DNA from: Eucommia ulmoides
Taxonomy: Eukaryota > Streptophyta > Magnoliopsida > Garryales > Eucommiaceae
DNA length: 64,000 bases
Reading direction: 5' to 3'
NCBI GenBank assembly: GCA_016647705.1
Contig: CM028335.1
Location: 5,844,579 to 5,908,578, forward strand
The notes under the pieces were generated by a model. The model did not search any database, was not told the DNA's origin, and saw nothing but the letters and a program-made list of their open reading frames with translations. Below, piece by piece: positions 36,501 to 48,500 of this stretch; within the stretch, counting starts at the first letter, position 1, and each line of letters starts with the position of its first letter. The position numbers and the translations under genes were made by a program.

Positions 36501-39500
36501 GAGAAGATACAATACCAGAAAAGTAGGGTACAGTCTCAAGGAACGTAACATCGAGAGAGTGGTAAGTACGGTAGGTAGTTGGATCGTAGCACCTATATCC
36601 TTTTGACATGGAAGAATAGCCGAGGAAAATACACCGGATAGATTTATCATCTAACTTAGTGCGAGTAGGGCTCCGATTCTGGACAAAACACGTACAACCA
36701 AAGACACGGGGTAAGATAGGAAAAAGGGTGCTAGTGGGTTGCAATATATGAAAGGGGGTTTGACCAGTAAGGACACGGCTCGGGGTCCGATTAATGAGAT
36801 AGGCAGCAGTAAGAACAGCCGTGTGCCAAAAAGATTTGGGAACATTCATTCCACGCAAAAGACAACGGACGACAGACATAATATGACGGTTCTTACGTTC
36901 CGCCACACCATTCTGTTCAGGGGTGTAGGGGCAGGTAAGTTGCTGAAGGATACCGTGCTTATTAAGCTCAGCTCGAAATTCATCGGATAAGTATTCTCGG
37001 CCATTATCAGACCTGATAGTGCACACAATGGTTTTATATTGGGTTTTTATCATTTGAAGGAAGTGGGTAAAGTGAGTGTAAACCTCGGATTTGTGCTTCA
37101 TCAAATAAACCCAAGTACACCGACTATAATCATCTATGAAGGTGACATAGTAGCGATGTTTGGAAATGGCTGTAACAGGAGAGGGTCCCCAAATATCAGA
37201 ATGGATAAGATCAAAGGCTTGGGGGGCACGGTGCATGCGAGGAATATAAGAGGTACGGGTGTGTTTAGACAATTCACAAACTACACATTGAAATTTAAAG
37301 TCTTTGCAAGCTTTATTAAGAGATGGAAACAACCAACACAAATACTGAAAGTTTGCATGTCCTAAACGAGCATGCCACAAGTTTAAACTTTTGTGCCTTA
37401 AGTTCACCTTTAAGGTCTTCCCAAGTATTGATAGTGCAGCTTCCCTCTCGGATGTCTGCATATTTGGTTCGCCACCATAATTTAGCATCACCACAAAGAT
37501 ACATTGAAGCTGTTGTCACCTTTTCTTCCTCGGAGGTTACTCCGGTGCCCCGAAAGTATTGCTCCACATCAAAGAGGAAGTTTTCAAGCTCCTTGGCGTC
37601 TCTTGAACCGCCATAGGATTGAGGTTCAGGAAGGCGAACCCTCGAAGTAGGTTGCCTGGAGTCTCTAGCAAGAGCTCGGTACACAATGTTCTTCAAGTCG
37701 TCCAACTCGCTTTGGAGATCAAGGACTGACTGTTCCATCTGAGCATGATGGCCAGCGGATGTCTCGGCAACTAGGCCCATCCGTTCGATCAGATGATCGA
37801 TTTGGGGGTTCTGAGATGTCCCCTCCCCATTAGCATTGGGGCTTCGCAAAAGAGCTAGAGCAGCGTCAATGCGGGAAACGCTTTGTTCAAGCGATGTGGG
37901 ATTCAACACGCCCCCTCACGCGCAGGGTGGACTTTGACAAACCACTGCGAACGGATATCGGGGGGCCCATCGTTGATGTGGAATTTAACACGCCCAACAT
38001 CAGACAATGCTTGGCTCTGATACCATATAGAAATTTTTAATGGACCTAACTCACTCTCAAAAGACGTCTTGTAAGAGGAGGATTGCCCTTGGCTTTATAT
38101 ATAGCCAAGGATTAGGTAACACAAGCGATGTGGAATTCAACAGCGATGTGGGATTCAACACACCCCCTCACGCGCAGGGTGAACTTTGACAAACCACTGC
38201 GAACGGATATATAATTAGGAGAATAAGGCTCATTCTGAATGTACAGAAATTATTAATATAATTTTCTTCTTTCCCTATATCCTTTATGGTATCTAGAGCC
38301 AATATTGTTTTTTCTCAAAACCCTAAAAGCCGTTGACTTCACTGTTTACCACCACCAAGCCGCCGCCGCCGCTGCCTCCATTCACGAAACCCTAGCCTGC
38401 AAAACCAGCCACCACCGCAACCCTAACCCTTCAAACCGACCGCAATCAACCCACCGAAACCCTAGCTTGCCGTCGCCGGACAAACCCCCATCCTACGCAT
38501 CTCAGCCTCGCCACCGAAACCGCCGCCGAAACCCTAGCCTGCCAAACCAGCCACCACCGCAACCCCCTTCGAACCGACCAGCCACCACCGCAACCCCCTT
38601 CGAAACCGATCGCAACCCACTGCGCCCGAAGCCCAACCAGTTCGCCACCGACCTCGCCATCTCCGCGAACCACCAGGTGCGATTTCGCGACCCCCAGCTG
38701 CGATTTCGCGACCCACGATCTTCGCGACCCCCAGCCCCGATCTTCGCAAACAACCAGGTGCGATTTCGCGACCCCCAGCTGCGATTTCGCAGCCCATGGT
38801 CTTCGCCTGCGATTTCGCGACCCTGCTGCCAATTGCGGATTGTTCTCCGGTTGGTGGTATTCCGGCTGTTCTAAGTACATGGCCGCCTCTTTGATTTTCT
38901 GAATGATTGGGTAACTCTGTCTCAAGTTCGCTTCTCAACTTGTGCCTTCTCTCTCCGGAGCCAGATCAGTCTTCCGTAGCATTTTGTTTGTGTATTTCAT
39001 TGCTACGGACTCATCACATCTGTATTCATGGCATCCGGAAGGGAAGGTGACGTCCCATCTCGGACCGCTCATGCTCCACAGTTATCCGCCCGCTTGGATT
39101 CTACTCGTGCCCCTGAGACCACGGTCCACCGTGTTACCACCGTCTTACTCAATGGAGCGAACTTTCCTGCCTGGTCCCGCTCTCTCCGTCTCTACCTTGG
39201 TGGTAAACGTAAGACAGGATGGCTCAACGGCACTGAGCCAAAGCCAGATATCAACGATCCCAAGTTTGCTCAATGGGACGCTGATAATTGTACCATCCTC
39301 GGGTGGATCTTCAACTCTATGGAGGAACGGATCTATAACATCTTCATGTTTCACGAGACGGTCAGTGGATTATGGTCTGCTCTTACGAAGATGTATGCTC
39401 ATTCTCGCAATGAATCACGGATTTTTGAGCTCTACCGTGAGATTTCCCACGCCTCCCAGGCATCCTTGGGACTTTCAGTCGCAGATTACTTTGGTTACCT

Positions 39501-42500
39501 TCAATCTCGGTGGGAAGAACTTGCGCAGTATGAACCTCTGAGTGAATTCCCTGAAGATGCTGCTAAGATCGAAGCCAAGCGCCAGGATCGTCGACACACA
39601 TACCATTTCTTAATGGGTTTAAATCCAGAGTACGAGAATCTTCGCACTCAGATTTTGAACACATCACCGATGCCGGATCTATACAATGCTTTCTCTACTG
39701 TTGACAATGATTCCAAACGTCGGCTCCTTCTCCCACCTGAAGTCCCTCCCTCAGTCCCTGAGCAGATGGCTTTTCCGGCTCCTTCTGGTTCGCAGATGGC
39801 CTTTCCGGCCCCTTCTGGTCCTCGCCCATCAGGCACAAGGCCATACTGTCAACACTGCCGAAAGCCTGGTCACACCATTGATCGTTGTTACATTCTTCAT
39901 CCTGAATTGAAACCCCGAAACCTAGGAGGGCGGAAAGGAAGAGGCGGACCACGTACTGGTGTTATTGCTGATATTGTCCCTGGTTCAGAAAATTCTCCAT
40001 CAGCTTCGCTGGATATTTCTCACGTCCAGGCCCAACTTGCCCAACTTCAGGCTCAGTTAACCACTTTGGCATCGTCTTCCGGCCCCACGGCTGCTCTTGC
40101 CTCCGGTACTCCTACTGCGCTTCATGGTAAGTCTGGCCGCCCTACTTGGATTCTGGATTCCGGGGCTAACAATCACATGACTGGTGAGATTTCTACCATC
40201 ACCTCCCCTGTGTCACCTATTACCAAGTCTGTATGCATTGCCGATGGTACTTCTATCCCTATTCGTTGTCAGGGAAATGCCTACTTATCCCCTGATATCA
40301 CTCTTCACTCTGTTTATTATGTTCCTAAATTTGCCTATAATCTTCTATCCGTTAGTTGTCTTGCAAAAACTCTTAACTGTGCCGTTGTGTTCTTACCTGA
40401 TCGTTGCCTCTTGCAGGACCTGACTACGAGGAAGATTTTTGGCAGGGGATATGAACGCGATGGCCTCTACTACTTCGGCAGCCCTCCACCTCCACCTGTT
40501 CCACCTTTTAGTATGCAAGTTTCTGTACTGCCTGTTTTTGATTCCTCTATGTATTCTTTCAAAAGTTTAAACTTGTGGCATGCTCGTTTAGGACATGCAA
40601 ACTTTCAGTATTTGTGTTGGTTGTTTCCATCTCTTAATAAAGCTTGCAAAGACTTTAAATTTCAATGTGTAGTTTGTGAATTGTCTAAACACACCCGTAC
40701 CTCTTATATTCCTCGCATGCACCGTGCCCCCCAAGCCTTTGATCTTATCCATTCTGATATTTGGGGACCCTCTCCTGTTACAGCCATTTCCAAACATCGC
40801 TACTATGTCACCTTCATAGATGATTATAGTCGGTGTACTTGGGTTTATTTGATGAAGCACAAATCCGAGGTTTACACTCACTTTACCCACTTCCTTCAAA
40901 TGATAAAAACCCAATATAAAACCATTGTGTGCACTATCAGGTCTGATAATGGCCGAGAATACTTATCCGATGAATTTCGAGCTGAGCTTAATAAGCACGG
41001 TATCCTTCAGCAACTTACCTGCCCCTACACCCCTGAACAGAATGGTGTGGCGGAACGTAAGAACCGTCATATTATGTCTGTCGTCCGTAGTCTTTTGCGT
41101 GGAATGAATGTTCCCAAATCTTTTTGGCACACGGCTGTTCTTACTGCTGCCTATCTCATTAATCGGACCCCGAGCCGTGTCCTTACTGGTCAAACCCCCT
41201 TTCATATATTGCAACCCACTAGCACCCTTTTTCCTATCTTACCCCGTGTCTTTGGTTGTACGTGTTTTGTCCAGAATCGGAGCCCTACTCGCACTAAGTT
41301 AGATGATAAATCTATCCGGTGTATTTTCCTCGGCTATTCTTCCATGTCAAAAGGATATAGGTGCTACGATCCAACTACCTACCGTACTTACCACTCTCTC
41401 GATGTTACGTTCCTTGAGACTGTACCCTACTTTTCTGGTATTGTATCTTCTCCACCTATTCAGGCACCCACTCCTGGGGATCATACTCCACTTCCGCGTC
41501 CTATTCCTGTCTTAGATATATCTTCCCCGCCCACATCCCATCCCCCACCTAATACCTCACCCACCCCCTTACGAGTCTACTCTCGTCGTCCACGTGTCTC
41601 ACATCCCCTGCCGACATCTTCTCCGGACTCAGGTATCTCTTCTTCTCCCATTATCTTTGACCCTGTTCCCCGCCGTTACCCGACTCGGGAACGTCACCCA
41701 CCATCCCGCTACCTTCTTTCATGTTCTACTAATCATTCGATTTCCAAGTATTTGTCTTTTCAGGGTTTCTCAGATCAATATAAATCCTTCCTTGGAAATA
41801 TTGATTCGGTTGTCATTCCTCGCTCTGTTTATGAGGCCCTCCAGAATCCACAGTGGGTTGCCGCCATGCAAGCAGAGATGGATGCCCTACAGCGGAATCA
41901 TACATGGGACTTGGTTGATTTGCCGCCTGGTGAACGGCCGGTTGGTTGTAAGTGGGTCTTCAGTGTGAAATATCTAGCTGATGGTTCGATTGATCGGTAC
42001 AAAGCCCGGCTTGTTGCTAAGGGCTACACACAAATCCCGGGTAAAGACTTCGGTGCCACCTTTGCCCCGGTTGCTAAATTGACTACTGTCTGATTTCTTA
42101 TTTCGTTGGCTGCATCTCATTCTTGGCCACTGCACCAGTTGGATGTCAAGAATGCATTCCTTAATGGTGCCCTGAGCAGATGGCTTTTCCGGCTCCTTCT
42201 GGTTCGCAGATGGCCTTTCCGGCCCCTTCTGGTCCTCGCCCATCAGGCACAAGGCCATACTGTCAACACTGCCGAAAGCCTGGTCACACCATTGATCGTT
42301 GTTACATTCTTCATCCTGAATTGAAACCCCGAAACCTAGGAGGGCGGAAAGGAAGAAGCGGACCACGTACTGGTGTTATTGCTGATATTGTCCCTGGTTC
42401 AGAAAATTCTCCATCAGCTTCGCTGGATATTTCTCACGTCCAGGCCCAACTTGCCCAACTTCAGGCTCAGTTAACCACTTTGGCATCGTCTTCCGGCCCC

Positions 42501-45500
42501 ACGGCTGCTCTTGCCTCCGGTACTCCTACTGCGCTTCATGGTAAGTCTGGCCGCCCTACTTGGATTCTGGATTCCGGGGCTAACAATCACATGACTGGTG
42601 AGATTTCTACCATCACCTCCCCTGTGTCACCTATTACCAAGTCTGTATGCATTGCCGATGGTACTTCTATCCCTATTCGTTGTCAGGGAAATGCCTACTT
42701 ATCCCCTGATATCACTCTTCACTCTGTTTATTATGTTCCTAAATTTGCCTATAATCTTCTATCCGTTAGTTGTCTTGCAAAAACTCTTAACTGTGCCGTT
42801 GTGTTCTTACCTGATCGTTGCCTCTTGCAGGACCTGACTACGAGGAAGATTTTTGGCAGGGGATATGAACGCGATGGCCTCTACTACTTCGGCAGCCCTC
42901 CACCTCCACCTGTTCCACCTTTTAGTATGCAAGTTTCTGTACTGTCTGTTTTTGATTCCTCTATGTATTCTTTCAAAAGTTTAAACTTGTGGCATGCTCG
43001 TTTAGGACATGCAAACTTTCAGTATTTGTGTTGGTTGTTTCCATCTCTTAATAAAGCTTGCAAAGACTTTAAATTTCAATGTGTAGTTTGTGAATTGTCT
43101 AAACACACCCGTACCTCTTATATTCCTCGCATGCACCGTGCCCCCCAAGCCTTTGATCTTATCCATTCTGATATTTGGGGACCCTCTCCTGTTACAGCCA
43201 TTTCCAAACATCGCTACTATGTCACCTTCATAGATGATTATAGTCGGTGTACTTGGGTTTATTTGATGAAGCACAAATCCGAGGTTTACACTCACTTTAC
43301 CCACTTCCTTCAAATGATAAAAACCCAATATAAAACCATTGTGTGCACTATCAGGTCTGATAATGGCCGAGAATACTTATCCGATGAATTTCGAGCTGAG
43401 CTTAATAAGCACGGTATCCTTCAGCAACTTACCTGCCCCTACACCCCTGAACAGAATGGTGTGGCGGAACGTAAGAACCGTCATATTATGTCTGTCGTCC
43501 GTTGTCTTTTGCGTGGAATGAATGTTCCCAAATCTTTTTGGCACACGGCTGTTCTTACTGCTGCCTATCTCATTAATCGGACCCCGAGCCGTGTCCTTAC
43601 TGGTCAAACCCCCTTTCATATATTGCAACCCACTAGCACCCTTTTTCCTATCTTACCCCGTGTCTTTGGTTGTACGTGTTTTGTCCAGAATCGGAGCCCT
43701 ACTCGGACTAAGTTAGATGATAAATCTATCCGGTGTATTTTCCTCGGCTATTCTTCCATGTCAAAAGGATATAGGTGCTACGATCCAACTACCTACCGTA
43801 CTTACCACTCTCTCGATGTTACGTTCCTTGAGACTGTACCCTACTTTTCTGGTATTGTATCTTCTCCACCTATTCAGGCACCCACTCCTGGGGATCATAC
43901 TCCACTTCCGCGTCCTATTCCTGTCTTAGATATATCTTCCCCGCCCACATCCCATCCCCCACCTAATACCTCACCCACCCCCTTACGAGTCTACTCTCGT
44001 CGTCCACGTGTCTCACATCCCCTGCCGACATCTTCTCCGGACTCAGGTATCTCTTCTTCTCCCATTATCTTTGACCCTGTTCCCCGCCGTTACCCGACTC
44101 GGGAACGTCACCCACCATCCCGCTACCTTCTTTCATGTTCTACTAATCATTCGATTTCCAAGTATTTGTCTTTTCAGGGTTTCTCAGATCAATATAAATC
44201 CTTCCTTGGAAATATTGATTCGGTTGTCATTCCTCGCTCTGTTTATGAGGCCCTCCAGAATCCACAGTGGGTTGCCGCCATGCAAGCAGAGATGGATGCC
44301 CTACAGCGGAATCATACATGGGACTTGGTTGATTTGCCGCCTGGTGAACGGCCGGTTGGTTGTAAGTGGGTCTTCAGTGTGAAATATCTAGCTGATGGTT
44401 CGATTGATCGGTACAAAGCCCGGCTTGTTGCTAAGGGCTACACACAAATCCCGGGTAAAGACTTCGGTGCCACCTTTGCCCCGGTTGCTAAATTGACTAC
44501 TGTCTGATTTCTTATTTCGTTGGCTGCATCTCATTCTTGGCCACTGCACCAGTTGGATGTCAAGAATGCATTCCTTAATGGTGCCCTGAGCAGATGGCTT
44601 TTCCGGCTCCTTCTGGTTCGCAGATGGCCTTTCCGGCCCCTTCTGGTCCTCGCCCATCAGGCACAAGGCCATACTGTCAACACTGCCGAAAGCCTGGTCA
44701 CACCATTGATCGTTGTTACATTCTTCATCCTGAATTGAAACCCCGAAACCTAGGAGGGCGGAAAGGAAGAGGCGGACCACGTACTGGTGTTATTGCTGAT
44801 ATTGTCCCTGGTTCAGAAAATTCTCCATCAGCTTCGCTGGATATTTCTCACGTCCAGGCCCAACTTGCCCAACTTCAGGCTCAGTTAACCACTTTGGCAT
44901 CGTCTTCCGGCCCCACGGCTGCTCTTGCCTCCGGTACTCCTACTGCGCTTCATGGTAAGTCTGGCCGCCCTACTTGGATTCTGGATTCCGGGGCTAACAA
45001 TCACATGACTGGTGAGATTTCTACCATCACCTCCCCTGTGTCACCTATTACCAAGTCTGTATGCATTGCCGATGGTACTTCTATCCCTATTCGTTGTCAG
45101 GGAAATGCCTACTTATCCCCTGATATCACTCTTCACTCTGTTTATTATGTTCCTAAATTTGCCTATAATCTTCTATCCGTTAGTTGTCTTGCAAAAACTC
45201 TTAACTGTGCCGTTGTGTTCTTACCTGATCGTTGCCTCTTGCAGGACCTGACTACGAGGAAGATTTTTGGCAGGGGATATGAACGCGATGGCCTCTACTA
45301 CTTCGGCAGCCCTCCACCTCCACCTGTTCCACCTTTTAGTATGCAAGTTTCTGTACTGCCTGTTTTTGATTCCTCTATGTATTCTTTCAAAAGTTTAAAC
45401 TTGTGGCATGCTCGTTTAGGACATGCAAACTTTCAGTATTTGTGTTGGTTGTTTCCATCTCTTAATAAAGCTTGCAAAGACTTTAAATTTCAATGTGTAG

Positions 45501-48500
45501 TTTGTGAATTGTCTAAACACACCCGTACCTCTTATATTCCTCGCATGCACCGTGCCCCCCAAGCCTTTGATCTTATCCATTCTGATATTTGGGGACCCTC
45601 TCCTGTTACAGCCATTTCCAAACATCGCTACTATGTCACCTTCATAGATGATTATAGTCGGTGTACTTGGGTTTATTTGATGAAGCACAAATCCGAGGTT
45701 TACACTCACTTTACCCACTTCCTTCAAATGATAAAAACCCAATATAAAACCATTGTGTGCACTATCAGGTCTGATAATGGCCGAGAATACTTATCCGATG
45801 AATTTCGAGCTGAGCTTAATAAGCACGGTATCCTTCAGCAACTTACCTGCCCCTACACCCCTGAACAGAATGGTGTGGCGGAACGTAAGAACCGTCATAT
45901 TATGTCTGTCGTCCGTTGTCTTTTGCGTGGAATGAATGTTCCCAAATCTTTTTGGCACACGGCTGTTCTTACTGCTGCCTATCTCATTAATCGGACCCCG
46001 AGCCGTGTCCTTACTGGTCAAACCCCCTTTCATATATTGCAACCCACTAGCACCCTTTTTCCTATCTTACCCCGTGTCTTTGGTTGTACGTGTTTTGTCC
46101 AGAATCGGAGCCCTACTCGCACTAAGTTAGATGATAAATCTATCCGGTGTATTTTCCTCGTGAATGGAGGCAGCGGCGGCGGCGGCGGCGGCTTGGTGGT
46201 GGTAAACAGTGAAGTCAACGGCTTTTAGGGTTTTGAGAAAAAACAATATTGGCTCTGATACCATAAAGGATATAGGGAAAGAAGAAAATTATATTAATAA
46301 TTTCTGTACATTCAGAATGAGCCTTATTCTCCTAATTATATAGCCGCAGGAGCAGGCTAAATTAGGAATAATATTATTGAAATAAATGGGCTTAATAAAG
46401 CCCTACAATAAAGATACCAAAAATATAAATTAACGCCTAAATATAATATTTCAACAACCTGTACTGAATTTATGGTAGGGATGACTTTTCGCACTTAGAT
46501 GTTTCTGGAGCTGCAAAGAACAAAAATTCAAATCAGGGACAAAGGCACTACTATTCAAAAAGCTAAGAAACATTTTTATGACGGAAAATATAATTCATTA
46601 CAATAAACTTAATGAGCACGAACAATGTATAAATAATTCTGCAAGGTTTTGAAAATCATTCCCCTATGAAGGGAAAGGCGTAAAGATTTTTAAAAAATGT
46701 CTAAACTTACTGGCATTGCTTCTACATTACCTCCACCGGAAGTTTAGTCAATGACATAGGACGAACAAGAATCATAAGAGCCAAGTTAGCTTGTAATAGA
46801 ATATGACCAACAAAAGATACAACAGCACAGTATTCAAGTTTGGAGCGTTTGCTATGGTGTAAATAAGGTTAGGTTCCAAAAAACCCCAGAAATAAACGCA
46901 TACCCCTTAGTACGAACTACTACGAAGCAAGTGATAACTTTTTGCAGTTCTTTCTGCCCAAAACAACCAGAAATAAATGCGTACCCCTCAGTAAGAGTTT
47001 CTCATGATGCGTGTGAAGCAACTTGAAAGAATGAATTATTCACTAAAACCCAAAGTCTATATCCTCAAGGTCTTTGCTCGGCCAAAAGCTCAATACCGTC
47101 CGAAAAGGTCCATGTAAACCTAAAAATGTGTGATCAAACCTAAAAATACATTTGATCAGAAAGCCCTTACACAAAGTTTTTTGCATGTATGATACCACTG
47201 CAAAACATATAATTTCATCTTCATTTGCTGAACAAGCGTAATGACTTGATTCATTTCCCAATGCACCATCATGCGACCAATTCCTATCAGAATGTGGATA
47301 TTTCCAATCATAGTAATTGAAATAGAAACATGTGACCACCCACATTCTTAATTTCACCATCTTGTGACCATCCCACGAAATATTATAACGGGGCATTTAT
47401 GAACAAATAAGCTTACCTGGTTCATTCTCCAGTCATCAGATAGCAAATTTTTTTGGTTCTCTGCATGAGAGGGAGAAAAGCAGTGAAAGACAATTTAACA
47501 TGCCCAAGAAAGTAAGTGTTAACTAGTCACATGACGGAACAACTGACCAGAATCCACTGCTTTTATTTCCCTCATGGTAGCATCGGGTGACATCAACGGT
47601 TTGATAAAAAACTGTGCAAATCTGAACAGGAAACCACATGATACCATTTAAACCAATTTTACTGATACGAGAAAATGAACTCACGTAAAGGGAAACATTA
47701 CCTGTCCAAAGCTTCTTCGAAACAATCAGGGTTAACATCAAAATAATAGTTGGTGTGCTCTGGAATTGTAAAAGCATTTCTACGACCTCCGTGCTATTAA
47801 CAGAAAATGTAACAAGGATTGAAAATAAAGAATATTAACTGAGTCAGCAATCAAACAAGAATCACTAATTCAAAGCAAAAGAAGACAAAAAAGACATACA
47901 CATCTATGTGTGCCTATATATTTTGCACTTATGTTTCACATACAAGCAAAAAGCTTCACAAAGGATCCAGAAAATGCACAGATACAAGTACTAAAGGAAA
48001 ATCCAAACTTACACAATTCAAGTATAATATGAAATATGTAACATCCCCATATGATTATTCAAAAATAAAAGACCATAAGAAGGGAAAGAAGAGAACTCCA
48101 AATATAGTTCAATGAAAAAACAATGAAAGAAAAGAAGTCATTATATAAGACGCATTTACATATCTTAACTCAACCAACCATTTCAATCAAGTATTGCTTG
48201 GAAAACAACTAGGAGATATAGGTTTGACTCATGAACCAAGCTGACGGGAGGGAAACATTTAACACCACAGCTTGATAATAGCTTTATTAATTTAACTTCA
48301 TTAAATCCAAAGATCCCGTTTGTCAAAGACTCTAGACTCTACTTTTCCCTATTTAAGCAGAACTTCTGTAACAGTTTGCTTTGTGAATTATGAATCTATT
48401 TCAAAAAATAATACATGTTTTGCTGTATCAAAAGAAAATTGATGATCAAGTATAAAAGACTTGATTTGTAGTAACTACAAATCAATTATGAATCTATTTC

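Larger units (their letters stand above)
34389..46461 (-). mobile_element. 12-kb mosaic Ty1-copia insertion with CAGGT TSD
   Basis: Span including both target duplications (34389-34393 and 46457-46461, CAGGT on the minus strand). The LTRs are full length (193 bp each) and differ at three positions. In host-gene orientation the order is: 5' LTR; PBS and leader (46263-46160); antisense copia pol in partial tandem copies (46159 down to ~39760); antisense gag, leader, PBS and ~80 bp of LTR (to ~38207); a TRIM-1-like LTR/PBS block (to ~37890); a Ty3-gypsy gag fragment (to 37394); sense copia pol from the pre-integrase region; PPT; 3' LTR. Both LTR ends and the TSD are intact, so the whole mosaic most simply integrated as one molecule. 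Assembly error is the main alternative. Confidence 0.85.

Noticed and set aside
36651-37365. Repeated ORFs identical between the minus copy and the three plus copies (60-124 codons)
   Set aside because: Out-of-frame shadows of the copia integrase and RT; they recur only because the parent sequence recurs.
38446-38938. Arg/Gly/Trp-rich ORFs antisense to the copia leader
   Set aside because: Produced by short CGCGACC-type repeats in the leader; no start context or homology.
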